Assembly: GCA_937928215.1 (NCBI GenBank)
Contig: CALFWL010000041.1
Location: 1-43,131, forward strand
Length of the DNA: 43,131 bases
Direction of reading: 5' to 3'
Source: an uncultured Pirellulaceae bacterium
Lineage (GTDB): Bacteria > Planctomycetota > Planctomycetia > Pirellulales > Pirellulaceae
Part shown: positions 1 through 7,704 of the stretch, piece after piece
Position numbering within the stretch: the first letter of the stretch is position 1
How the letters are laid out: every line of letters begins with the position of its first letter
Translations under genes and position numbers: made by a program
Notes under the pieces: generated by a model
Databases searched by the model: none
What the model saw: the letters and a program-made list of their open reading frames with translations, nothing else
Told to the model about the DNA's origin: nothing

Positions 1-103
1 AATCAACGGGAGTGCGTTGGGAAGAATGGTTGAATTTGGTTCGAAGTGGCGAATAGTCAATGCGTTTTTGATATCCGGGTAAAGCTTAATTCAGGGGCAA
101 TCG

Positions 104-562
104 TTGAACGACAACCCGTATCAAACGCCATCCAGCTTGATGACTCTGGCAGCGGTAGAAAAACACAAAGCACCTTGCCCTGTTTGTGGATATCCGCTCA
201 GCCGGGTCAGATTGACTTTTCCGTTCGCAAGATGCTCAAATTGTCGACGCCGAATGTGTCTTCGCCGGTCGTGGAAGTCCAGTACGTTGTCGACGCTGAC
301 AGCGATAGTCTTCTTCGTGTCAATGTCCTACTTTGAGGCTGTGCCTGGCAGCAATGGTCTGTTATTCGCGATTCACGCGGTTACTTTCCTTGCATTGGGG
401 ACCACGTGGTTTCATCTTTTCGCCCAACCTTCGCTAGCTGGCAGGTTGGGGCCTGCGTCTCCAGTTGAACTGGTAAGAGAGAAACGCCGATTTTTGGAAG
501 AATCGGTTTCCGATACATCTTTGACTGACAATCCCGAAAATCAAACACCAGAGCATTCGTGA
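104..562 (+). CDS. Small zinc-ribbon membrane protein with NPYQTP N-terminus
   Basis: A 152-residue protein of unknown function. It begins with a TTG codon preceded by an AGGGG Shine-Dalgarno-like run about eight bases upstream. The N-terminus reads MNDNPYQTP, a short motif I know from the start of many small planctomycete membrane proteins. Residues 25-28 (CPVC) and 44-47 (CSNC) form two CxxC pairs that probably bind one zinc ion. Two hydrophobic segments follow, near residues 60-77 and 85-107, so the protein is likely an inner-membrane protein with the ribbon on one face. The C-terminal 40 residues are polar and acidic. An overlapping frame starting at 46 is a shadow, because it carries none of these motifs. 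I do not recognise a specific family. Confidence 0.7.
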   Translation: MNDNPYQTPSSLMTLAAVEKHKAPCPVCGYPLSRVRLTFPFARCSNCRRRMCLRRSWKSSTLSTLTAIVFFVSMSYFEAVPGSNGLLFAIHAVTFLALGTTWFHLFAQPSLAGRLGPASPVELVREKRRFLEESVSDTSLTDNPENQTPEHS

Positions 563-722
563 AGCTAGGTGTGATTCGTGGCTTCCCATTTCCAGACGAG
601 TGTTTCGAGGGGGCGTCTCGTAGAAAACTCGATTCAATTTAATGCGATTTTTAATCCGACAAGCAGATTCTTGACGTATTATTTCATCGAAACGATTTGT
701 ATGCGTAAGAAAGGGTTCGCAA

Positions 723-848
723 ATGGGTCTCAGTGGTTCGTCGTCTTTTCCAATGGCCGGACGCATTTTGCTCGCGTTGTTGCTGATTGGTTTTTGGGTC
801 GTGCAGTACGTGATCGATTGGAGCGTTGATCGAAACGCGAGGCGATAA
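723..848 (+). CDS. Candidate 41-residue single-pass membrane peptide
   Basis: An ATG at 723 opens a 41-codon frame ending in TAA at 846. An AGAAAGG stretch lies about nine bases upstream and could serve as a ribosome binding site. The peptide has a short serine-rich start (MGLSGSSSF), a hydrophobic core of roughly 18 residues (ILLALLLIGFWVV) and a charged, arginine-rich tail ending NARR. That layout fits a single-pass membrane peptide with a positively charged cytoplasmic tail. It lies in an otherwise gene-free stretch between the zinc-ribbon membrane protein and the moxR stop. Its short length means a chance frame cannot be excluded. Confidence 0.4.
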   Translation: MGLSGSSSFPMAGRILLALLLIGFWVVQYVIDWSVDRNARR

Positions 849-928
849 AAATATTTTGCAGGCATGGAACGGCTTAAAACCGCTGCCGCAATCCGGCCTC
901 TGCAACTTTTTTTCTCACTGAAGAACCC

Positions 929-1945
929 TTACTCGAACTTATCAATCTTCGGTTCGGGAATTTCTTCCAGCAGGCGTTCGATGACTTTCTCGCTGTTCAA
1001 GCCTTCCGCCTGAGCTTGAAAGTTGGTGCTGATGCGATGACGAAGGACCGCTTTGGCGACCTTGCGGATGTCGTCCACCGCAACGGTGAATCGTCCGTCC
1101 ATCGCTGCCATCGCCTTGCCTCCGGAAATCAAAAACATCCCCGCACGTGGACCCGCGCCCCAATCGACCAGCTCTTTGACAAATCCCGGAGCCAGTGGAT
1201 CAGCAGGACGTGTGGCTCGGACCAGCGTCGCCACGTACTTGATGATGTATTCGCTGACAGCCACCGACGCGACCAATTTTTGCAAATTGACGATCGCTTT
1301 GGCAGAAAGCACTTTGCGAACTTCCTGCTTCTCGCCTTTGGAAGCAGCCGCCAGAATCTTCTCCTCTTCGTCCGCCGTTGGATATCCGACCTTGATGTTG
1401 AACATGAACCGGTCCAATTGAGCTTCCGGCAGAGGGTAAGTTCCTTCCTGCTCGATCGGGTTCTGCGTCGCAATGGTGAAGAACGGCGGCTCAAGCTGAA
1501 ACGTTTGCCGGCCGACCGTGACTTCTCGCTCCTGCATCGCTTGCAGGAGTGCGGCCTGGGTCTTGGGAGGAGTACGATTGATTTCGTCTGCAAGCAGAAT
1601 GTTGGTGAAGATCGGACCTTCAACAAACCGGAATTGTCGCCTGCCGTTTTCGTCTTCGTCCAGCACGTCGGTGCCCGTGATGTCCGAAGGCATCAGATCG
1701 GGAGTAAACTGAATACGCTTGAAGTTCACGTCCAGGATTCTGGCAATTGTGCTGACCATCAACGTCTTGGCCAGGCCAGGAACTCCTTCCAGCAGGCAAT
1801 GGCCGCGAGTGAAAATGGCGGCAAAAACTTGTTCAATCACCTCGTGCTGACCGACGATCACCTTTGCCAGTTCCTGCTCCATCACCTTTCGGTGTTGGCT
1901 GAATTCTTGCAAAACGTCGCCCAGACTTCTTTGTTTACCCGTCAC
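929..1945 (-). CDS. MoxR-family AAA+ ATPase
   Basis: A 338-residue AAA+ ATPase of the MoxR family, whose members act as chaperone-like ATPases that usually work with vWA-domain partners. The Walker A motif is GVPGLAKT at residues 54-61, where Ala replaces the more common Gly before Lys. Walker B is ILLADEIN at 116-123, and the sensor-1 segment ATQNP is near 159-163. The family signature QFTPDLMPSDITG lies at 79-91, and a helical lid domain fills the C-terminus. The start is GTG, chosen because a GAGG sits five bases upstream. The gene is divergent from the DUF4159 protein, with 221 bases between. It is a second MoxR in this window, distinct from the zinc-ribbon fusion at 25,816. No DUF58 gene lies next to it. 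Confidence 0.93.
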   Translation of the reverse strand: MTGKQRSLGDVLQEFSQHRKVMEQELAKVIVGQHEVIEQVFAAIFTRGHCLLEGVPGLAKTLMVSTIARILDVNFKRIQFTPDLMPSDITGTDVLDEDENGRRQFRFVEGPIFTNILLADEINRTPPKTQAALLQAMQEREVTVGRQTFQLEPPFFTIATQNPIEQEGTYPLPEAQLDRFMFNIKVGYPTADEEEKILAAASKGEKQEVRKVLSAKAIVNLQKLVASVAVSEYIIKYVATLVRATRPADPLAPGFVKELVDWGAGPRAGMFLISGGKAMAAMDGRFTVAVDDIRKVAKAVLRHRISTNFQAQAEGLNSEKVIERLLEEIPEPKIDKFE

Positions 1946-2166
1946 ATTTGCCTCAAATCAACCAGTTCCGTCGGGGACCGCCAATCCACAGGGATCGCAG
2001 ATGCACTCAAAGACACCGCCTGCAACCTCGCCGTATTGTAATTTTGTCGGAGCCAGGCGACAACGACGGGCACTCAATGTTGCCGCGTTTCATGCCACAG
2101 CGTAGGATGCCCTGACTGACGTTTCGCCATTCGGCATCGACCTTCCGCTCGACCCGAGTCTGATTC

Positions 2167-4551
2167 ATGATCTTGTTGCCTCGCACCCACCGTTGCTTTA
2201 TGCCGTCGGTTCGCGGTTCGGCATTTTGGATCATGTTGTTGGCAGTGGTAACCGTCGTACAATTGCTGGCCGAGCAACCCGCTCTTGCGCTACAGCGACA
2301 GAAGGCATCCTCGCTGACGGCGGAAAATGTTCGCGAATCGATCCAACGCGGCGTTCAGTATCTGCTTCGGCAAGCGGAGCTTAAATCCGGCAGCTTTGGC
2401 AAGCTCCAATCCCAGGAAGACATCACGGCTCTGTGCGTGCTTGCGTTGCTTAATGCGGAAGTACCACCTTCCAATCCGACGCTGCAAAAATCTTTATCGC
2501 TGATCGAGTCGGTTCCACGAGACAAATTGTCGACCTATTTTGTTTCGCTGCGAATCATGGCCTTTGCGGCGGCTGACCCGACAGGGAAGCGTTACTTGCG
2601 GAAAGTCAGCGGTGACACGCAGTGGTTGATCGAACGCCAAATCTCGAAAGGCATTAATGCGGGCGGTTGGGACTATCACACTGTTCCTCGCACCGCAGAT
2701 GCGTCGAATAGTCAGTTCGCGTTATTGGCGCTGCACGAGGCGGCCAAACTGGGGATCGAAGTGCCTCAAAAAACATGGGGGCTGGCTGCACGCTATTGGG
2801 ATGCCGTTAGCACCAATGATGGAGGGTTCCGATACCGCACCGGCGGTGGCGGAGCGTCAGGCAGTATGACTTGCGCGGGGATATCTTCATGGATCATCAT
2901 TCAAGAAAACCTCGCCAACGCACAAGACGCCGTGGATGGCGATCGAGCTGCTTGCTGCGGCAACGACAAACGACTTGATCGAGTCGAACAGGCGATCGAA
3001 TGGTTGGCCAACAAGTTTCGAGTTCGCAGTAATCCGGGCCAAGGGCATGCTGGAAGCCAGTTTTACTATCTGTACGGCATGGAACGAGCGGGGCGGCTTG
3101 CGGGACGGCGCTTCTTCGGAGCTCACGATTGGTACCGAGAAGGTGCCGAAGAACTGCTCCGTAAACAGAATCGAATGGCTGGCTCTTGGCAAGGCAGTGG
3201 TCACTCGGAAAGGATTGAATCAATCGCGACCTCGTTGGCGTTGCTTTTTCTGTCCAAAGGCAAACGTCCCATCGCGATCGGCAAAGCTGCTTGGTCCGAG
3301 GATGATCGCTGGAACCGGCACCCCAAAGGAGTTCATTATTTGACGCGTCGCTTGGAAAAGGAGTGGAATCAACGGCTCAATTGGCAGACCGTTCGCACAG
3401 CAGACGCTTCGACGGACGACTTGCTCGAAGCACCGGTGCTGTTTATTTCTGGTCGGAAAGCGTTGGAGCTTACTGAAAAAGAAAAGACAACATTGAAGGA
3501 GTATTTAGAAAACGGAGGCTTCCTGTTCGCAGAAGCGTGTCAAGGGGAAGGTTGCGGCGATGCTGCGTTCGACGATGCGTTCCGCGATTTGATGGCAGAG
3601 ATCCTCCCCGACAGCAACTTGGAACCGTTGCCGCCCGATCATCCGATCTGGCGCGCTCACTATCCGTTATTTCCCGACGAAGAACGACCGCTGTTGGCGA
3701 TGCAGTCCTGTTGCCGGACCAGCGTGATCTACTGCCCTGCGAATCTCAGTTGCTACTGGTCCTTGGATCGTCCCGCGATTGCGCCGAACCCACGTTTGAA
3801 GAAACGTATCGAAAGTTGTATCCAGATCGGCGTGAACGTGGTGACTTACGCCACCGGGAAAGAGCTTCAGGACAAAGGTGAGACCCCCAAACTCGCGTCG
3901 GCGACCGACAGTTTGCTGGCGGGGCGATCTTTGGTCTTGCCCAAGCTGGCCCATGGAGGTGGCTCGGATGATGCACCCAATGCCTGGAGAAATGTACTGC
4001 GAGAAATCAGTGACCGAGTAGGCTTGCGAGTCGAACCAAACAAAAAATTGATCGCGCCAACGCTTGAGCAGTTGGCAGAACATCCGTTCGTTTTCATGCA
4101 CGGACGAGCCGGTTTTACGTTCACCGACCAAGAGCGCGAAGCCTTGAAGACTTATCTTGATGTTGGTGGTTTCATCTTTGCCGATTCAATTTGTTCGTCG
4201 CCTCAATTCACCGCATCGTTTCGAAAAGAGATGCAGCTGCTCACCGGTCAAACGCTCAAGCCCATCGATGCCAGCCATCCGATTTGGACCGATCAGCGGT
4301 TCGGCTACCGCATCGATCAGGTCACCTTGCAAAAGCGCGACCCAGGTGCAAAAGGCGGGTTCTTAAGAGAGCAACGACCTCCTGAACTGGAATCAATCGA
4401 AGTAGATGATCAGTTGCGAGTCATTTTTTCGCCGCACGACTTGAGCTGTGCCATGGAGAACACTTCTACCTCGCAGTGCGATGGCTACACCCGGCAGGAT
4501 GCGTCGCGTATCGCGACGAATGTCATCTTGTTCCGACTACTCAGCGACTGA
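2167..4551 (+). CDS. Exported squalene-cyclase-like repeat protein with two DUF4159 domains
   Basis: A 794-residue protein. The first 44 residues hold a basic start and a hydrophobic stretch (WIMLLAVVTVVQLLA), consistent with a signal sequence; a start at the Met at residue 12 is also possible. Residues 50-370 look like alpha/alpha-barrel repeats of the prenyltransferase and squalene oxidase type, with motifs such as GGWDYH (166-171), DGGFRYR (218-224) and AGSWQG (338-343). Two related segments follow, near 395-560 and 600-790. Both contain a P-[VF]-x-F-x-x-G-R line, a Y-L-x-x-G-G-F-[LI]-F-A-[ED] line and an H-P-I-W line, which identify DUF4159. The family has a glutamine-amidotransferase-like fold and is frequently near MoxR and DUF58 genes. 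A terpene cyclase activity is not supported. The substrate is unknown. Confidence 0.85.
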   Translation: MILLPRTHRCFMPSVRGSAFWIMLLAVVTVVQLLAEQPALALQRQKASSLTAENVRESIQRGVQYLLRQAELKSGSFGKLQSQEDITALCVLALLNAEVPPSNPTLQKSLSLIESVPRDKLSTYFVSLRIMAFAAADPTGKRYLRKVSGDTQWLIERQISKGINAGGWDYHTVPRTADASNSQFALLALHEAAKLGIEVPQKTWGLAARYWDAVSTNDGGFRYRTGGGGASGSMTCAGISSWIIIQENLANAQDAVDGDRAACCGNDKRLDRVEQAIEWLANKFRVRSNPGQGHAGSQFYYLYGMERAGRLAGRRFFGAHDWYREGAEELLRKQNRMAGSWQGSGHSERIESIATSLALLFLSKGKRPIAIGKAAWSEDDRWNRHPKGVHYLTRRLEKEWNQRLNWQTVRTADASTDDLLEAPVLFISGRKALELTEKEKTTLKEYLENGGFLFAEACQGEGCGDAAFDDAFRDLMAEILPDSNLEPLPPDHPIWRAHYPLFPDEERPLLAMQSCCRTSVIYCPANLSCYWSLDRPAIAPNPRLKKRIESCIQIGVNVVTYATGKELQDKGETPKLASATDSLLAGRSLVLPKLAHGGGSDDAPNAWRNVLREISDRVGLRVEPNKKLIAPTLEQLAEHPFVFMHGRAGFTFTDQEREALKTYLDVGGFIFADSICSSPQFTASFRKEMQLLTGQTLKPIDASHPIWTDQRFGYRIDQVTLQKRDPGAKGGFLREQRPPELESIEVDDQLRVIFSPHDLSCAMENTSTSQCDGYTRQDASRIATNVILFRLLSD

Positions 4552-4562
4552 TTAACGGACAA

Positions 4563-4600
4563 AAACTGCACGCAGCCAAACGAATGACTGCATGCAGTTT
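4563..4600 (+). terminator. Stem-loop between convergent genes
   Basis: An imperfect inverted repeat of 13 base pairs with one mismatch, arms 4563-4575 and 4588-4600 around a 12-base loop. It lies 11 bases after the stop codon of the DUF4159 protein and before the converging cysteine-rich gene. The following bases are only moderately T-rich (CGTCTCGTTCT), so intrinsic termination is plausible but not proven. Confidence 0.45.
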
Positions 4601-4726
4601 CGTCTCGTTCTACGAATCAATCTCAACAGTGTGCAATGTTGAAATTTCCGAACGCGTTTCTACGCAGTGGAGCTTATGTATCATGGTTGGCACTCGAAAA
4701 GACACTCGATCTGAGTGCGACATGCC

Positions 4727-5605
4727 CTAACCATTTTCCGTGCTCTCTTCCGTAGTTGTTTCTGCGGTCTCTTTTTCAATTTTTTCTGCAGCCTGTTTAA
4801 CGAACTCTTCGACCTTCTTTTCGTCAAGAACCAGCTCGATATCTACGTCGGCCGGAGTCGCTTTGGGTTTCGTGCCCTTTTTTGAGATGACCATTGGTGA
4901 GCCATCGGCACAAAGGGCTCCAGGAAAACGATGCATGATATCTTGCTTCGAACCACAGTGAATCACCAGCCATTTTTCAGGCATGCCGCCAGCAAAAAAC
5001 TCAGAGTTCTCATCGCAATCGTTGATGACATACACGTCAAAAACATCTCTACCTTCGTCCTTGCGTTTCCACAACTGCATCGGCATTCGTTTCAGAACCA
5101 ACTTGCACTCGACTTTTTCAGTCGTGCACTCTTTCACGGGGACACAGACGCTGAAACAACATCCGGGCAAGCACTCGAGCGATTTCTTTCCGATCTCAGT
5201 GCATGTTTCGATCGCGCAGTGAATTTCCGGCACTTCAGTGTCATAGTAAAAATCGCAGATTTTCTTCAAGCAATTCTCGCTGTACTCGCGTTTCGGAATC
5301 TTACCGCAGACCCGACAATTGATTGGAGTGATTTTGAGCGGCTTGGTTGCTTTGCAATTTGTTGACAGGCGTATCTTGCAGTCAAGATGCTTACACTTGC
5401 AATCTCCTGGGCTTCCCGGTGGGCATCCACATTTACAAGCATCAAATGGATCACGTGTCACAGGTTGAGGTGACACAACGATCATCGGTTGTGAGACGAT
5501 TGGCCCAGAGTGATAGGTCGGCTGACCATGAAATTGAGCCATAGAACATGCAGGCGCTACGGTCACAGCAATGGCGATCACCACTGCACATCGCAAAACG
5601 TTCAT
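4727..5605 (-). CDS. Cysteine-rich secreted protein of unknown function
   Basis: A 292-residue protein with a signal sequence in residues 1-23 (hydrophobic core AVVIAIAVTVAPA, likely cleavage near SMA-Q). The mature part carries about 22 cysteines, clustered in CKCGC, CKC, CRVCG, GCC and similar groups between residues 57 and 170. The C-terminal 40 residues are Lys/Glu-rich and probably helical. The cysteine pattern could mean disulfide cross-linking in the periplasm or cell wall, or metal binding; neither can be chosen from sequence. The start is well supported by an AAGGAG eight bases upstream. The leader contains two inverted repeats, annotated separately. It converges on the DUF4159 gene. 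I do not recognise a family. Confidence 0.85.
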   Translation of the reverse strand: MNVLRCAVVIAIAVTVAPACSMAQFHGQPTYHSGPIVSQPMIVVSPQPVTRDPFDACKCGCPPGSPGDCKCKHLDCKIRLSTNCKATKPLKITPINCRVCGKIPKREYSENCLKKICDFYYDTEVPEIHCAIETCTEIGKKSLECLPGCCFSVCVPVKECTTEKVECKLVLKRMPMQLWKRKDEGRDVFDVYVINDCDENSEFFAGGMPEKWLVIHCGSKQDIMHRFPGALCADGSPMVISKKGTKPKATPADVDIELVLDEKKVEEFVKQAAEKIEKETAETTTEESTENG

Positions 5606-5619
5606 TCAGTTACTCCTTT

Positions 5620-5657
5620 TTGAATTTAATTCAACGTGCAACAGAATGGTTGTTGCA
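5620..5657 (-). promoter_or_regulatory. Paired inverted repeats in the leader of the cysteine-rich gene
   Basis: A perfect palindrome TTGAATT-T-AATTCAA spans 5620-5634, directly upstream of the AAGGAG ribosome binding site. A second inverted repeat, TGCAACA and TGTTGCA with a seven-base spacer, spans 5637-5657. Their position just before the start suggests an operator for a dimeric repressor or an mRNA structure. Which of the two, and which regulator, cannot be told from the sequence. Confidence 0.4.
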
Positions 5658-5759
5658 ACGACGTTTGGCAAAGATATGTAACGCCCGATCTCACAACAAC
5701 GGATACTGAGCTGACACCCTCGGGGCGCAATCCGAACAGCCAAGTGAACAATAATTCAA

Positions 5760-6584
5760 TTACCTATCTTGCCGCGTATCACGGTTGAGTACTGCCCACG
5801 CGTCGCGTGCGAATCCAGTTTCCACGTGAATATACGGAAGCCAGAGGCACCCTCCATCTCCCCATTCTGTCCCCCAGTTAGTTTGGATGATAAAGGCGCC
5901 GCACATCTCGCTTGGGGCACGTGAGTCGCGAGTTCTAACGTCATTGAATACAGGGAACTCGTCGTCGAAACCCATGACAAGACATGCCGTCCCCCCCAGC
6001 GTTCCACCTCGATGCGCGTCGAATGGTACCGTTACCGAATGGCGGGAGATGTTGTGTGGAACGGCAAACCCAATCAGGAACGGATTACCATTGGCAATCC
6101 AGAATTTCATGTTTTTCAACCAATCGCGTTTTGGCTGTGACCATGGATCAAGACGCATGTACTCAATCCCTTCAAACTGGTGCCCGTAGCAGTAAAGCTC
6201 CGGCCTGCGTAGCAATGAGAAAACATCCAAGTCCCCGCACATCCTCGCAGGAGGCGTTCCAAACCGCCTCAGTGTTTTCAAGGTTGAACGAAGGCTGACG
6301 CCGGTCATTCCTCCCCCACCCCAAATCTCTTTCGTCAGCAAGTATAGAAAATCAACCGAGCCGTTTAGTCTCCGCCCCTCCCATTTTTTACTTTGCCAAT
6401 CCAACAAGCGGATTAGTGAAGTTGCGCAGTCTGAGTGGAGTGGTCCGGCGATCTCTCCCTCAATGCAACTAAGCTCGTAGTCTCTCAAGTCAACTCGATC
6501 AGGAAGATCGCGTTCATGTTCACGTGGCAGTTCCCAGTCTCTCAGATCTGGAACGTCAGAGCACCATCCGAATGAGCAATCCAT
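5760..6584 (-). CDS. Papain-like (C1A) fold protein, probably catalytically dead
   Basis: A 274-residue protein recognisable as a C1A cysteine-peptidase homologue. It opens with FGWCSDVPDLRDW, like the GW-x-PDLPDxRD line of bacterial C1 peptidases. It later has GGTACLVMGFDD (197-208), where active enzymes read GGHAVxxVGYDD, and FIIQTNWGTEWGDGG (231-245), where active enzymes read RNSWGxxWG. The catalytic His is therefore Thr199. The catalytic Asn position is Thr235, and the active-site line GPLGSC is altered to GPLHSDC (48-53), so the Cys is displaced by one residue. The oxyanion Gln is also absent. The start at 6584 is ATG; a TTG at 6635 would add 17 residues without homology. No signal peptide is seen. 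It is divergent from the gene at 6909. Confidence 0.72.
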   Translation of the reverse strand: MDCSFGWCSDVPDLRDWELPREHERDLPDRVDLRDYELSCIEGEIAGPLHSDCATSLIRLLDWQSKKWEGRRLNGSVDFLYLLTKEIWGGGGMTGVSLRSTLKTLRRFGTPPARMCGDLDVFSLLRRPELYCYGHQFEGIEYMRLDPWSQPKRDWLKNMKFWIANGNPFLIGFAVPHNISRHSVTVPFDAHRGGTLGGTACLVMGFDDEFPVFNDVRTRDSRAPSEMCGAFIIQTNWGTEWGDGGCLWLPYIHVETGFARDAWAVLNRDTRQDR

Positions 6585-6908
6585 CATTCCAAGAATCCAA
6601 ATTACAAACTGGTCCAAACAGAAACGAGAATTCAAAGACTTTAATAATTCTCAGAACATGTCTACTAACAATTTCAGGCAAGCTATTGGATGCGTCAGTG
6701 AAAGAAATTGAGAAACAGTTGACAAGGCATATTGAGTCGTTAACTTTAGTTAGTCGTTGCATGAAGGATTCTGCTGGCTCACCTATATCGATTTCCAGAA
6801 TATTAGGAAAGGCCGTAATTCTAGGCAGAGGAATGCAAGACTGGGCCTCGTAACTTCGTCAACTACGACGCCCCTCTTATTCTTATCTTTGACGGACCTT
6901 CGGGCAGA
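6585..6908. other. Divergent intergenic region, no gene supported
   Basis: This AT-richer stretch separates the papain-like gene from the divergent gene at 6909 and probably carries both promoters. A 109-codon plus-strand frame starting at 6524 crosses it. That frame overlaps the start of the papain-like gene in antisense and shows no recognisable motif, so I do not call it. Confidence 0.4.
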
Positions 6909-7625
6909 ATGGACTGTATCCAGATGAGTCGAACAAATCGAACCGCCATATTTTCAAATGACGAATTCGCTCACCGGAAAGCCACGCAGTTTTCCGGTTT
7001 TCTTAAACTACTGATTGACGCAAATGAGTACGCGATCGACCTGATGAGTTCTCCATGGGAGTTTGCAATTCGATTCGATCAGGCATCTGACTTAAACCTA
7101 ACCTTGAATGACTTATGCTGGATGACCAGACGTGGCTGGATTCATTGCCAACCAGATAACGCGATATGTTCCGCGGGAGAATTCGAGTCGACAGATTTCT
7201 TTTCGACCGCGAAGTTTGTCATTTCAAAAGCAGGGGCATCTGCGTTCCACAACGTTGCGACATTCGAACACCAATCCGGTGTTGTGGACTTGGCAACGAC
7301 GAAAAACACCGTTTTATCGGACACTTGCACCGACCAGCTAGTTCCTGAATGGGACGTTGCAAGACGTGAGTTGAGCGTTTTGGGAAAAGTGGTTAAACGC
7401 TTCCGTTGGCCAGCGCCAAATCAGGAAACGATCATCAATGTCTTTGCAGAAGAAGGTTGGCCTCCCAGGATTGAAGACCCACTGCCACAGGGGCACGGTC
7501 TTGATCCTAAAAGGCGACTGGGAGACACGATTAAATGTCTAAATCGCAATCAGAAAACATGCCTTATCCGATTTCGTGGTGATGGTACTGGAGAAGGTGT
7601 GCTCTGGGATCTGGAAGAAGCCTGA
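6909..7625 (+). CDS. Planctomycete-type hypothetical protein with conserved C-terminal domain
   Basis: A 238-residue cytoplasmic protein without signal peptide or membrane segment. The C-terminal 90 residues follow a pattern I recall from many planctomycete hypothetical proteins: a line P-x-W-D-x-x-R-R-E-L-x-x-x-G-K-V-V-K-x-F (about 151-169), then P-A-x-N-Q-E (174-179), E-E-G-W-P-P-R-I-[DE]-D-P-L-P (186-198), D-P-K-R-R-L-x-D-T-I-K-x-L-N-R and finally IRFRGDGTGEGVLWDL. The DTIKxLNR part is probably helical and the family may bind nucleic acid, but no function is established to my knowledge. The N-terminal half is variable. The start at 6909 has only a weak GGGCAGA upstream; an ATG at 6924 is an alternative. 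It is divergent from the papain-like pseudo-peptidase. Confidence 0.75.
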   Translation: MDCIQMSRTNRTAIFSNDEFAHRKATQFSGFLKLLIDANEYAIDLMSSPWEFAIRFDQASDLNLTLNDLCWMTRRGWIHCQPDNAICSAGEFESTDFFSTAKFVISKAGASAFHNVATFEHQSGVVDLATTKNTVLSDTCTDQLVPEWDVARRELSVLGKVVKRFRWPAPNQETIINVFAEEGWPPRIEDPLPQGHGLDPKRRLGDTIKCLNRNQKTCLIRFRGDGTGEGVLWDLEEA

Positions 7626-7704
7626 TCTGAGTTCGCGCTCGCAAGACAACTGTGATTCAAACTTCACAAAGTTTCAGCAAAACAGTTAACGACGACGAAT
7701 TTCT

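Noticed and set aside
46-336. Plus-strand open frame of 96 codons overlapping the first gene
   Set aside because: It lacks any motif, while the overlapping frame from 104 has a zinc ribbon, two membrane segments and the NPYQTP start.
434-905. Minus-strand and plus-strand frames between the first gene and moxR
   Set aside because: They overlap one another, show no domain or signal and have composition unlike the true genes. Only the 41-codon frame at 723 has features.
5991-5997. Frameshift at a run of seven C in the papain-like gene
   Set aside because: The reading frame carries family lines on both sides of the run, so no shift is needed. It is mentioned only as a place to check the His to Thr change.
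6524-6853. Plus-strand frame of 109 codons between the papain-like gene and its neighbour
   Set aside because: It is antisense to the start of the papain-like gene and has no recognisable motif.
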